Origin: Hirsutella rhossiliensis
Taxonomy: Eukaryota; Ascomycota; Sordariomycetes; Hypocreales; Ophiocordycipitaceae
NCBI RefSeq assembly: GCF_020360975.1
Contig: NW_025408672.1
Location: 2,852,001 to 2,916,000, forward strand
Direction of reading: 5' to 3'
DNA: 64,000 nt
Below are positions 36,631 to 46,657 of the stretch, piece by piece (the first letter of the stretch is position 1; the number at the start of each line of letters is the position of its first letter). The translations under genes and the position numbers were made by a program. A model generated the notes under the pieces. It was given only the letters and a program-made list of their open reading frames with translations. It was not told where the DNA came from and searched no databases.

Positions 36631-37828
36631 CTAATCGAAGCTCTGAATCTGCACCTTGATGGCGCCGCTGCTTGGATCCGCCGACGTCTCAAACGCCTTG
36701 AGCGCCTCTTCGAGCGGGAACCGATGCGTGACGAGCTTGGACAGGTCGATGACGCCGCTCTCGACGAGCCGGATGGCCCGCGGCCAAGTGTGGCAGTATC
36801 TGTACTGCAGCTGGATGTCCACCTCGCGCACGCTCGCGCGCATAAAGGGGATGCTGATTTCGTTCTTGCCGACGCCGATAATGAAGACCTTGCCGCCAAA
36901 CTTGGACGCCCAGACGGCGGCCGCGATGCTGCTCTCCACGCCGGTGCACTCCATGGTCAGCGCGGGCTCGACGCCGCCGAATGACCTGACAATGGCCTTG
37001 GCAGCCTCCTCGGCCGACGCCTTCTCGACCTTGTGGGTGATGACGCGAGGACACAGCTCCTTGGCAAAGGCCAGGCGGCTCTCGGAGATGTCGGTGATGA
37101 CGAGCGGACACGCGCCCGCCGCGGCGCAGCAGAGCAACGTGACGAGCCCGATGGGGCCCGCGCCGCAGATCAGGACGGGGTCTCCGAGCTGCATCTTTGC
37201 GCGCTGCATGCCGGCCAGCGCGACGCTCAGCGGCTCCAGCATGGATCCGTTTTCGTAGGACATGGACCCGATCTTGTGGCACCACACGGCCGGGTGGTTG
37301 ACGTAGCGGCGCAGCAGGCCCGGTACGGGGGGGGTTGACCGAAACTCGACGCTCTCGCAGCCGTTGTAGCGCCCCGTCAGGCAGGGCTCGCAGGCGTTGC
37401 AGATGATGTTTGGCTCGACGGCCACGCGGTCGCCGACCTTGAGGTGCTTGACCGACGGGTGCACGGCAATGACGTCTCCGGCGGACTCGTGGCCGAGTAT
37501 GTGGTCGCCTTCGACGACCATGGGGCCGATGCTGCCGTGGCGCCAGAAGTGCACGTCGGACCTGACAAGTCGGTGAGACGACGGCGTCGCGCGGACAAGA
37601 GCCCCGAGACCAAACTCACCCGCAGATGCCAGTGCTCCGGATGGCAATGGTGACCTCGCCGGGCTCGAGGTGGGCGCCGGCTTTGGCGCTCTCGGCGCTC
37701 GGCTCGGCCGCCGTGACCCAAAGGTCGTGCTTTGGGTTGGTGTACACCCCGATGTTGGGCTTCAAGGGCGACGTGGCCGTCCTGCCCGTGTCTACGCCGC
37801 GGCCGCTCTCAACACCGGTTGAAGCCAT
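36631..37828 (-). CDS. lad1: L-arabinitol 4-dehydrogenase (zinc, NAD-dependent)
   Basis: Two exons, 37620-37828 and 36631-37561 with a 58-base intron, encode 379 residues. The start at 37828 (MASTG) matches the family's N-terminus; an in-frame ATG at 37867 would add 13 residues. It oxidises L-arabinitol to L-xylulose in the cytosolic L-arabinose pathway. Visible features: [13 protein letters not shown] with catalytic-zinc Cys69, GHES with His94 and Glu95, structural-zinc Cys124, 127, 130 and 138 ([15 protein letters not shown]), Glu179 in MLEPLSVA, and Rossmann GAGPIG (203-208). Asp227 in ITDISES favours NAD over NADP. Across its whole length it follows known LAD enzymes more closely than xylitol or sorbitol dehydrogenases. 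It lies head to tail with atp20, 527 bases away. Confidence 0.93.
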
Positions 37829-39955
37829 GGCAGCAGGGCGGGCGAATCGCTGCGTCGGGAAGAGCAAGCTCGTACAACGGCGCGCAGAGGCGAGTTCTCG
37901 GTGAGGACGTTTGCGTGCGTTTGCTCAATGGCCGGTGAAGCCTGGCGGGACTGCGACTCAAGATGGCGCGAGAGGAGGGTGTGTTGTATCAGAGCAAGCC
38001 CTCTGCGCGCAATGCAAGCCTACTGGACGACTGTGACCTTCTCCTCCCCCCTTCCCCCCCCTCCCGCGTTCTGATTCGAAACGCTCGTTGCGGGGGTGGT
38101 TGCACTCTCAGCCTCGGGCCACAAAGACCACAACGTTTGCGGCACCAATCACGGCTGGCCAAAGGACCGATGATCAATGCGCTACATATCGTGCGTGCAC
38201 TGGACTGGAGGCCAAGAGCTCTCCACCCGTCCTCTCGTCCATCATCGCTTGCCTGTACTGTAGCGACATGTCTGGGTATTTTATAGCCGGAGGACCACCG
38301 GAGCTCCGTCGGCTGAGGCCGGGACCCGGGCGGGCGCGTTTCGGGGCCGAGGGCCGAGCCGGCAAAAGAGGGGCTTTTTTCTATCCTTTTTGGGGACCAG
38401 ACTGGATTAGAAGACGGCTGCATGCTTGCTCCCTTCAACACTCTGAACCGCCACCAACGAACGACCAAAGCTGTCAGACCGATGTGAGGAGTCCCGTCAA
38501 GGCCCTCCCAATCCGCCCCCCTGGTGTGGTGGACCCGGCCCTTGAAGCGAGCAGGAGGGCGGCGCTCGTGGCAAGCAACAGAGTTTGCGTCTCCAGAGGC
38601 AAAACCCCGTAACCGGGCGACTCGAGTGCGGCCGCATCAGGCGACAGGCAGGCACCCAACAATCGTGGCATCATTGTGTGCCCGCGCATAGCTGGCTACG
38701 GTACTCTGTACAGCCGTGACATACAGTACCGTACTGTACACCCTTTACACACATGCTGTGCCGCGGAGCAAGGCAAAACCTGCACGTCATTCACGCCATC
38801 ACACGCACACGCGCGGCACAGCTGCTGCAGGGGGCGCATCGCCGGCCGGACCATCTTCGACAGCGCTGTGCAGTGGGTGGGTGGGTATCAGCTGGCCGGC
38901 TCGACGGAGCCTTGGTTGGGACCCTCGCTGCCTTCCGTTTTCCCGCGCATGCATGGACGAAGATCCTCGAGGTGGTGTGTCTTATCTCTGTCTCTCGCAT
39001 CCACCTCTTGGCCAGGTAACAAATCTGCCAGCGGCCGCCTCCTCCACGCCCGTCACCACGGACGGACGCGCGCCCGATTCTTCGGCAGCACACGCCAAAA
39101 CAGTGTAATGGGAGTGGCTGGTCGACGTCACGCCTCGCTCGCTACAGGGTGGTCCCTGGCTATCCCTTGCGCATGACAGCCAGTTTCTCGGGACTCGACC
39201 GTCTCCACCCCCTCGGCCAAAGCTAGCCGGGCCAAGCAAGTCTTGGCTCCCCAAACTCTGCTCTGGGCCTTTCAAAAATTTCTCGTGTGAACCGACTGGC
39301 GCTTGTCCAACGAGTCGCCATTCGTCGTTTGGCCTGTTGCTGGCTGTTTGTACATACGAACCAACTTCGTATTTCTCTGTACCCGCAGAAAACACGCCGG
39401 CATGCCTGATGGCTAGCCGCCTTGCGTCATAATGGTGGGGGCTCAACGGCTAATGCTCCGCAACGACCCTAACCATGGGGGGGAAACATGCAAGCACGTC
39501 AGCTGAAGAGTGCTGAAGAGCCAACATGACATGTCGACCCCAACTGCTCCGTACGCAGGGAACAAATCGGCCGATTCCATCGTATTTCCTTTTTGAGTGT
39601 CTCACTTAGATACAGCGCAACGAGTCTCCGTGAAACATTGGAGCTCTCTGCCCTCGACAACACCACACTCCTGCGTCCCTTGCCCTCGTCGCTTCGCGTG
39701 CGACGCTTGAACCCGACGCCGCCAGCTTCCTCAACCCCCTCGTATGACCAATGTGCGAAAATAATGTCTCGCCGCCTTGTTTATCATGGTGCTTGGTGGC
39801 GACGGAACCTGTTTGTAAACGCCTTCGCTCGCTTAACATGTGCCGAAACACCAAGTCCCATCGAGTCGTCGTCGTTGTGTCTTTGGTACGCCGTTGAGTG
39901 CGAGGTCATGTGCATCAGGAGTGAAAACCGAAACCCTTGTTCCCCTCGTCCATTC
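37829..39955. other. Gene-free region (2.1 kb)
   Basis: The side near 37829 is the lad1 promoter. Repeated GTACTGTAC and TACAGTACC words occur around 38700-38740. No gene is supported. Confidence 0.55.
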
Positions 39956-40204
39956 TCAATCACCGACAGAGATGACCACGTCCCCCTTGCATATCCCATA
40001 CGAACAGCACTCTGAGCGGTCTATTTTGCCCAGGAGGATCTGATCAACCTTGTACTGTAGGACTCGTCAGAAGAGTATTCACGACAGGCGACGGCGAAGA
40101 GAGCTTACCTCGGCGCATGCCCCCACAGGCCCAATGGGGGCGCCGGCGACGGTGACGATGGGCGACGTCACCAAGGCCGTGAGCACAAGACTGATGGCCT
40201 TCAT
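39956..40204 (-). CDS. Small secreted cysteine-containing peptide (64 aa)
   Basis: The gene is visible only when spliced: exon 1 is 40109-40204, the intron is 40055-40108 (54 bases, GTAAGC donor, CTGAC branch site, CTACAG acceptor) and exon 2 is 39956-40054. The first ~20 residues, MKAISLVLTALVTSPIVTVA, form a signal peptide with an Ala-rich cleavage zone. The mature part is about 42 residues with four cysteines (30, 48, 49, 54) and the block ECCSYGICKGDVVISVG at the end. An even number of cysteines, a signal peptide and small size fit a secreted effector-like, signalling or antimicrobial peptide; I do not recognise a named family with confidence, although CC-x3-C-KGDVV endings feel familiar from other Hypocreales. 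The frame is open upstream of the ATG, but that stretch looks like leader. Confidence 0.7.
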
Positions 40205-41568
40205 GGTCCCACGTAAAGATTTTGCCGTCGACGAGAGTTGAGGTGCCGAGAAGCTTCCGGCAAGCGAAAAAGAGCGGACGGGACGGGAGACGGAAGAGGA
40301 AGCAGGCCCGGCGAGCGTCAAGCTACGCCCCGAAGCTTGCAAGGCGAGGTGAGAAGAGGAACAAGTTGGCGAGGGCGACGGGGAGAGGGAATATGTAAGA
40401 AGGAGTGGGTGGGTGGTGGGTGTGCCGACGGGACGGGAAGCTTAATAGCCCAGATATAGGTAACTCAAGGCAACTTGGTTTGTACTTGAGTACCTAAGAT
40501 GACGGAGCACCTGCCCGACAGCACATGCATACCTCGAGGAAAGTACCTACCCAAGGCCGGAGGTACTTTGCAGGACGGCGTCTGGAAGGAGGAAAGGAAG
40601 GAAGGAGCGGACGGCTGAGAAAGAGGGTTCCTCGCCCGTATTTTTAAGGTACGGCAGGGACAACAGGCTGAGGAGGCTAAGGTAGACACTAGCAAAGGGC
40701 AGGGTCTCATTCTCTGATGGGCAGAGAAGGAGGGCCGGCCGATCCCACGGCGACAGCATGCGGCGCTAGCAGACAGACACCAACCGGGGGGAGGGAGGCG
40801 AGGTAGAGGAAGAGGACCATGTACTCGCACCCTGGTGAAACTCAAGCGTTCCAGCAGCCCAAGCACCAAGATTTGGCCCGGGAATGGGAGCGGCATGCCA
40901 GGAACCGACTGCACACGGCGCAAGATGAGGATCCTTGTGGCGGCACATGGATGCATGCGGGTGCGGATGCAGGGCGACAACGGCCAAGAGGCTGATGTTG
41001 GGCGTACGAAGAGCCGCTGATGAGACCCTTCTGTCGAGGTACCGACCGATGATGGCATCTAGAATCGAGCATAGCGAAACATGGGCCAGCGCTACCTATC
41101 GATAACCTGCTGCGTGTACCTGCTCAAGGCGCGGTACAGCCCCCCTCCATGAGCTAGCACGCCTCGGGTACCTGAGGCCCCTCATTCGCTGCCGCTGAAC
41201 TGAGGCCATTCCGCATCCGGCATGGGGCCAGCCGTCAACGACCGCTGATGTCCCCCTTTGTGCTTCAACCTTCGTCTGCTTCGTCCTTGTTGTTTCCTTC
41301 AAGAGCCCCGCTGTTTCACCCGACGCGCATCGTCCCATGACATAACGTTATCTTTACTGCACCTCTCTGCTGCCGAATGCGAAGACGCCAACGGTGCCTC
41401 GTCGTCCGTCGCCAACAAGCAACCGTCGGTCGACGAGTTCCACCCACTCTGTGATACAACCGGAGTGGCCTGCCGCACGCTGGAATGCTGGGGTTGGAAT
41501 GCCAGGCCAACGGCGTCGTCCCTCAGTCAGCAGGGCGGCCGCGCATATTGCAACTCCCATAGTGGCTG
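40205..41568. other. Gene-free region (1.4 kb)
   Basis: It contains the promoter of the secreted peptide gene and the 3' flank of rtt10. GTACTTGAGTACC-type words occur near 40480-40500. No coding signal is seen. Confidence 0.55.
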
Positions 41569-44500
41569 CTAGCAGCTAAGGGAGCGTTTGCCGTCGAGCC
41601 AGCTCCATACCTCGACCCCGACCCCTCCCACCATGACGCTCCCCAGGCAGACCTGCGCGACGTCGCCCGGATCTGCGACGCCGCTGCACATGGAGCCGAC
41701 CAGCTCGACTCTCGTCCCGCATACTCTCCACGCTCGTACCCGTTGGTCGTTGCTCACGCTCACCCCAACCGCTCCCTCCTCGCCGGCCAGCCAGACAACC
41801 CCGTTGATGGCGGCCGCGTGCGCCGACCGCACAACGCCTCGTCGCATAATCACATGGCCGCTCCCGTCTTCCGCAAGGCCGATGGCGGAAACCCCGAGCG
41901 CGTTGTCGTCGCCGCCCGTCATGATTAGATATCCTTGCCCTTGTCGAGTCATGTCGAGTCCCTTGATGCTGCTTTGGTGCACCTGAGCCGCCTGCGTCAT
42001 CACATACGTCGGCCCTTCTTGGTCGTTCCCCTGTGCCTGCGTCGCCCACAAGGCCATGTGCCCGTCGGTCGAAGCCGTCACCACCCACAGCCTGTCTCGG
42101 CACATGCCAAGATGCCGCACCTGCGTGACACAAGCACCGGTATAGACCCCGTGAGCAAGGGGCTTAAAGCCACCATCGGGCCCGTACTGATACGTCCTAA
42201 AGGTGGAATTGGAAAAGGCCAAGGTCACGAGCAAGCCGCTCGAGAGACTGCGGCCGTCGACGTCAAAGTCCATGATGCGCAAGTCTCCCGTGGCGCTCTT
42301 GTCGCTGTAAACAGCCTCGCAGACCACGGCCAGGCCTGCGTACGAAGAGTCCAGGCTGCGCACTCTCCACACGAAAAACTCTTCGTTGCCGGCGCTGCTG
42401 AAGAGATACTCGTCGCCAGCCCACCGCAGCTGTTGGATCCCAGTGACGTGCGCCTTGACCGACGCCAAGTGGCATATCCGCACTCGACTCTGCCCTCGTC
42501 CCGAGACGCATGTCCATATCCGGATCGACGTGTCTTCGGCGCCAGAGGCAATGTAACGCCCGTTGGAGCTCAAAGCTCGTATCTCGCGCCCGTGCGTCCC
42601 CGCCTTGAGTGTCCGGAAGATAGGCCGGGCCTGCGAGGAAATGGCCAACTTGGACGTTCGAGTAAAAGCAAAGCGATAATGCCCGGGATCCGAGGCGCTG
42701 AACCACGGCCGAAACGTTCGGTGTGCGCCTCCACAGTCTATAGTGGCCACCTCCTCTCGTCGAGTCTCGTTCCAAATGACAAAATTTTTGCTTCTAAAGC
42801 CGTACAAGATGAGTTCCGGGACCGCGTCGCGCGTGAACCATGCGCCCTCAACCATGGGCCCGAAAGGCGGCGACGTCTCGTGCAGCAGATGACAACGCGC
42901 GCCGTCTCCCTCCCACTCGACACGATATATGCGAAATTTCCCGTCCCGGCTCGTGGCCACAAAGTATGGCGAGGGCAGAGTGGCGTTGGCCTTGGGGGGC
43001 AGAGGCACGATGGCGGTGATGCCGTCGCGACTGCGAGGTGCCAGGTCCAGTACGGGGCGCCAGGCGTCTTCTTGCCTCGTCAAGAGAGACAGCCAGCCAT
43101 GGCGAGACCCCATGAGTAGCACGTCGCCCATTCTGGCCGCAGAGATGGCGACGAACCTGGCGTCAAGGCCGGCCGTGTGCTCGTGGCGCAGGACGCGACC
43201 CGTCGGTGCGTCGAGGGTGAGATATTGCGAGCTCGGATTACCATGGAGATGGACCATGATCTCGACCCAAGACGTATCCACGGCGCCCCGGCCGGGCGCC
43301 GCCGAGACGCAACCCACGTCGACCACCTTTCCGGGGACCTTGACGACGCGGGAGAGGCGGCGAGGGCGCTGGAAGTAGAGTATGTGGCCATTTGTGGTGC
43401 CGAGAACAGCAGCCCCGTTGCCAACGGCCCTGAGGGCGTAGGTAAGTCCCACGTCGCCAGCAACGTCGTCATCCACCTCGATCTCTTCCCAAGCTAGGCC
43501 GTCGATGAGCGAGCCCACGAAAAGACGGCCGAGCGTGGTGCTGACGAGGATTTGGTCCGCGGACAAAAAGTCGTACCTGTTTATGATATCGCGGCCGCTG
43601 CGCGAGGGGGGCGGACGTGGCAGAGACGCGAGAATGTCTTGTACGTCGACGGTCACCACGCCGTCCCGGGAGACTGAGCTCGCGTGCTTGGGATACGGCC
43701 GCACCGGCGTCATGGGCTCTCGCACTAGGCAGATCTTGCCGTCCCCCCCGCCCGTGGCGAGCAGCGTCGTGGTTCCGGGACGGCAGAGCACGGCGCCGGC
43801 CCACAGATGCTTGCCGTTGTGCAGCGACATGGCCTGCTCGTGCGCCAGCCCGGCCAAGGCCCCGTCTCCCCCGTTCCTCCTTGGATGGAGCGACAGGCGC
43901 CAGCGCTGAGCCGTCGCGTCCTCGCCGAACGAGTAGACGCACAGCGTGCCGTCCGGCAGCGTGGCCGGCTCCGCGAGGCCCAGTTTAACGCCCCATATGC
44001 GCGAGAGGTGACCCATGGCAACAGCAACGAGTCGGTCGGCGGCCCCGTCGTCACAGCTTGGCGAAGACGACCTGAAACCCGTCGTCTCGGTTGTCGCGGA
44101 GGGCTGCGCCGAGGTAGGCCCGCTCGTTTCCGCATCGGAGACGTCCCAGATGCGAATGGTCCGGTCGTCGCTGCAGCTGGCGAGGAGGCGCATCGTCGTC
44201 CCGTCCGGGAGAGTCAGGGCGGGGGAAATGTCGACGCCGTAGACGGAACCCTCGTGGCCCGACAAGCGGCATATCGTCGTGTGCGCGGCGGCGGCTAGGT
44301 CGCACTTCCACACGACGACGTCGCCAAAGACGGTCCCCGCAGCGACGAGGATGCACGACGGGGAGAGCCAGGCCAGCTGGGCCGAGTAGAGCATGGGCCG
44401 CGAGGGCGACGTCGTGGCCGCGCCGAGCTCCAGGCCGTCCGAGGCGCCGCCGCACGTCAGGGGGATGATGTCGTTGTGCGCGGTGACGAGGGCGGCGCGG

Positions 44501-44970
44501 TCCGGGTCCCACGGCGAGACGGCGCCGTCGTAGATCCAGTCCGGGGCCGTGGCCGCGCCCAGCACCCGCGGCTCCCTGCCGCCGTCGACGCCATCCAAGT
44601 CGACGACGGCGACGGACGAGGCGCCCCAGACCAGGGCCCGCGCGCGTCCGTCGCGTTGCCACACCCGCAGGCCGTGTATCGGCTGGTCCTGGTCCTGGTC
44701 CTGGTCCTGGTCCCGGAAGACGGCCACTGTCCACACGAGCTCATCTCCCACGTCGGCCAAACCGCCCGCCGCCGCCGCCCGGTACACGAGCAGCCGCGCA
44801 TCCTCCCCCGCCAGGACGAAGACGTCCGCCGTCGCCGCCACGTAGAGGAAGCCCAGCGCCGTGATGGGCACCTGCGACAGCTGCCTCCGCAGCGGCAGCC
44901 GCCGCCCTGCGCACACGGGGTGCCCACCGCGCTTCGCCCGGGCCGCTTCCTCCTCTGTCGTGCAGCTCAT
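41569..44970 (-). CDS. rtt10: WD40 protein of the WDR6 / Rtt10 (Trm734) family
   Basis: This single exon encodes 1133 residues. The ATG at 44970 (MSCTTEEEAARAK) has an A-rich context; upstream codons in this frame contain no ATG. Multiple WD repeats are visible: GHEGSVYGVDISP, ASCSDDRTIRIWDVS, ATGGGDGKICLV, SSNGRYIASGAEDTSIRIW, FSSAGNEEFFVWRV and TASTDGHMALWA. They form the N- and C-terminal propellers of the family. Known role: yeast Rtt10/Trm734 is the partner of Trm7 for 2'-O-methylation of tRNA wobble position 34, and it also influences endosomal recycling; human WDR6 pairs with FTSJ1. A run of (Asp-Gln)5 near residue 95 comes from a hexanucleotide repeat. The length is close to the usual 1000-1200. 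Confidence 0.85.
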   Translation of the reverse strand: MSCTTEEEAARAKRGGHPVCAGRRLPLRRQLSQVPITALGFLYVAATADVFVLAGEDARLLVYRAAAAGGLADVGDELVWTVAVFRDQDQDQDQDQPIHGLRVWQRDGRARALVWGASSVAVVDLDGVDGGREPRVLGAATAPDWIYDGAVSPWDPDRAALVTAHNDIIPLTCGGASDGLELGAATTSPSRPMLYSAQLAWLSPSCILVAAGTVFGDVVVWKCDLAAAAHTTICRLSGHEGSVYGVDISPALTLPDGTTMRLLASCSDDRTIRIWDVSDAETSGPTSAQPSATTETTGFRSSSPSCDDGAADRLVAVAMGHLSRIWGVKLGLAEPATLPDGTLCVYSFGEDATAQRWRLSLHPRRNGGDGALAGLAHEQAMSLHNGKHLWAGAVLCRPGTTTLLATGGGDGKICLVREPMTPVRPYPKHASSVSRDGVVTVDVQDILASLPRPPPSRSGRDIINRYDFLSADQILVSTTLGRLFVGSLIDGLAWEEIEVDDDVAGDVGLTYALRAVGNGAAVLGTTNGHILYFQRPRRLSRVVKVPGKVVDVGCVSAAPGRGAVDTSWVEIMVHLHGNPSSQYLTLDAPTGRVLRHEHTAGLDARFVAISAARMGDVLLMGSRHGWLSLLTRQEDAWRPVLDLAPRSRDGITAIVPLPPKANATLPSPYFVATSRDGKFRIYRVEWEGDGARCHLLHETSPPFGPMVEGAWFTRDAVPELILYGFRSKNFVIWNETRREEVATIDCGGAHRTFRPWFSASDPGHYRFAFTRTSKLAISSQARPIFRTLKAGTHGREIRALSSNGRYIASGAEDTSIRIWTCVSGRGQSRVRICHLASVKAHVTGIQQLRWAGDEYLFSSAGNEEFFVWRVRSLDSSYAGLAVVCEAVYSDKSATGDLRIMDFDVDGRSLSSGLLVTLAFSNSTFRTYQYGPDGGFKPLAHGVYTGACVTQVRHLGMCRDRLWVVTASTDGHMALWATQAQGNDQEGPTYVMTQAAQVHQSSIKGLDMTRQGQGYLIMTGGDDNALGVSAIGLAEDGSGHVIMRRGVVRSAHAAAINGVVWLAGEEGAVGVSVSNDQRVRAWRVCGTRVELVGSMCSGVADPGDVAQVCLGSVMVGGVGVEVWSWLDGKRSLSC
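44683..44712. repeat. Hexanucleotide repeat inside rtt10
   Basis: CTGGTC is repeated five times and encodes alternating Asp-Gln on the minus strand. Copy-number change would stay in frame. Confidence 0.95.
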
Positions 44971-45643
44971 TTTCCCTTCTCCTCGTCTGGTAGCACGAGG
45001 CGAGGGCAGCGCTTTTGCGTCTCTGCGCAAGAAGGGGGAGGGGCAAGCGACGGCGGCACTGGAAGCTGGACTTGTGCGGCCACGCAAAAAAAAAAAAAAA
45101 AAGCCAGCCCACCTCTTGGAGCGCTGAGATGTGCAAGACGACCGGTGGTGGTGGTGGTGAGGCGTGTAAGTGAGGGATGCCGTTCGAGGTGTCTCAGCAA
45201 AAAGGTGAGGCGACTTTTTCCCCTTGGGGAGTTCCCAGCTGATACCCCACTATGGGTACGGTGCCACAGGGCACATTTGTGCGCAACCAACCAACCCGCT
45301 TCAGCACCACAAGATTCACACTTCGAGTCAGATATGCAATGGCATCATGGAATATATTTAATTCATTGTGTGGTATCGTCCCTCAAGAGACAAGTGCCAT
45401 CTCGTGTCCTTATCATCGCACCCGTGCCTCGTGGCAGCCACGCCTCTCTAGCAGTAGTGGCTCGACTGGCTCTCCCAAGAGCTGTAACCCCAGGCCCATC
45501 CATCCGTGGCTATAAATGTCCCGTCATTAACGCCGATAAATGCAGTGTTCATCGTGACCGTCCCTCGTTATTTCGGCCCAATGTGAATAAAGGAATGTTG
45601 GAAAAGTGAATAAAAACGCAGCAATCGCTTAACTCGTCCGTGT
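44971..45643. other. rtt10 promoter region / SUR7 upstream flank
   Basis: It contains a 17-A tract at 45086-45102 just upstream of rtt10, otherwise unremarkable. The 45500-45640 part is AT-richer and should hold the 3' end of the SUR7/PalI gene. Confidence 0.5.
45086..45102. repeat. Poly(A)17 tract
   Basis: A homopolymer lies about 115 bases upstream of the rtt10 ATG. On the gene's own strand it is a poly(T) tract, a common nucleosome-depleting promoter element in fungi. Confidence 0.9.
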
Positions 45644-46657
45644 CTAGGCCCGGTGTGAATAAGGCTCATAGGCCAGGTCCGTCCGCCCGGTTCCGCCGGG
45701 GTAGCGGGGGGGCTGCGACGAGTAGGGCTGGTTGAGCTGGCTCTGCTGGTTGGCGTCGCCGTATGCGCCGCTCATGTGGCTCTCGTTGCCCAGTGGCGCG
45801 TAGCCCCTCGCCGGTATCAGCTTCTCGCCGTCGTTGCTGTGACGGTTGTTGTTGGTGCCGCGGAAGCCACTGCGGCTGCGGTGCTCGGGCTTGCAGCAGC
45901 AGATGGTAAAGAGCCAGAAGAAGGCGGCGCCGAGGGCAAAGGCAAAGGCGATCCAGGCGGCGGCAAGAAACCTGCCGCCGACGTCTCCCCTGACGCCGTA
46001 GGACCGGGCGGCGGCTTCGAAGGTGCCGATGACGATGGTGCCCATGGCAGTGGCAAGTCCAGCGGCGATACCGACGAGAAGGGCGGCGATGCCGGCCGTG
46101 AGCCAGGTCAGGCACGACACGACACGCGAGAAGTTGGAGAAGACGCCGACAACGAGCTCAACGCCGAGGGCGATGAGGGCAACGATAAAGGCGACTTCGG
46201 TCCACTTGACGAGGGTGCGGAAGGCGTTGAGACCATCCTGAACCTCGGTGGGCAGTTTGACCTTGACCCCAGCCACGGTACCGAGATTTTCGATCCAAGT
46301 CGTGTTCAGCTCCTGGGAGGCCCAGTCAAACTGAGCCTTGGTGCACTCCCGCTTGCCATCCTGAGAGGTGGTGCAGAAGCCCCAGAGGGTCACGTCGAAG
46401 GCCTCGTTGAGTCCGAGGTTTCCGGCTGTGATGTTGCCGGTTGGCAGGTCGGCGCGGCCGTTGAGTTTGAGATTGCTTATCAGGCCGTCGAGGTTGCCTA
46501 GGGTACTCGGGTTGACGGACAGATCGGAGATGTTGACGCGGAAGATGTATAAGCTGTTGTGGGTGACACCCGAGAGGGTTGCGACGAGAAGAGCAATGAT
46601 GGAGGCGATGGTGAGGACGAGCGGGAGGCCGACACAGAAGAAGCGGCCGACGCCCAT
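45644..46657 (-). CDS. SUR7/PalI-family four-pass plasma-membrane protein
   Basis: This single exon encodes 337 residues. There are four membrane segments, at about residues 6-30, 150-173, 182-208 and 230-255. The large extracellular loop between the first two carries the claudin-like LWGFC with a second Cys (RECTK) and several N-glycosylation sites (NIS, NIT, NTT). The cytosolic tail (about 80 residues) is rich in Asn, Gln, Pro and Ser with Arg/Lys patches. Known role of the family: Sur7-type proteins organise eisosome-associated membrane compartments and support wall integrity; PalI-type members act in ambient-pH sensing. The tail is shorter than in PalI/Rim9 proteins of filamentous fungi, so a Sur7-like role is more likely. 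The N-terminus MGVGRFFCVGLPLVLT serves as signal anchor. Confidence 0.85.
   Translation of the reverse strand: MGVGRFFCVGLPLVLTIASIIALLVATLSGVTHNSLYIFRVNISDLSVNPSTLGNLDGLISNLKLNGRADLPTGNITAGNLGLNEAFDVTLWGFCTTSQDGKRECTKAQFDWASQELNTTWIENLGTVAGVKVKLPTEVQDGLNAFRTLVKWTEVAFIVALIALGVELVVGVFSNFSRVVSCLTWLTAGIAALLVGIAAGLATAMGTIVIGTFEAAARSYGVRGDVGGRFLAAAWIAFAFALGAAFFWLFTICCCKPEHRSRSGFRGTNNNRHSNDGEKLIPARGYAPLGNESHMSGAYGDANQQSQLNQPYSSQPPRYPGGTGRTDLAYEPYSHRA

Noticed and set aside
44476..45609. A 377-codon ORF on the plus strand
   Set aside because: Most of it is the antisense shadow of rtt10, and the rest is that gene's promoter.
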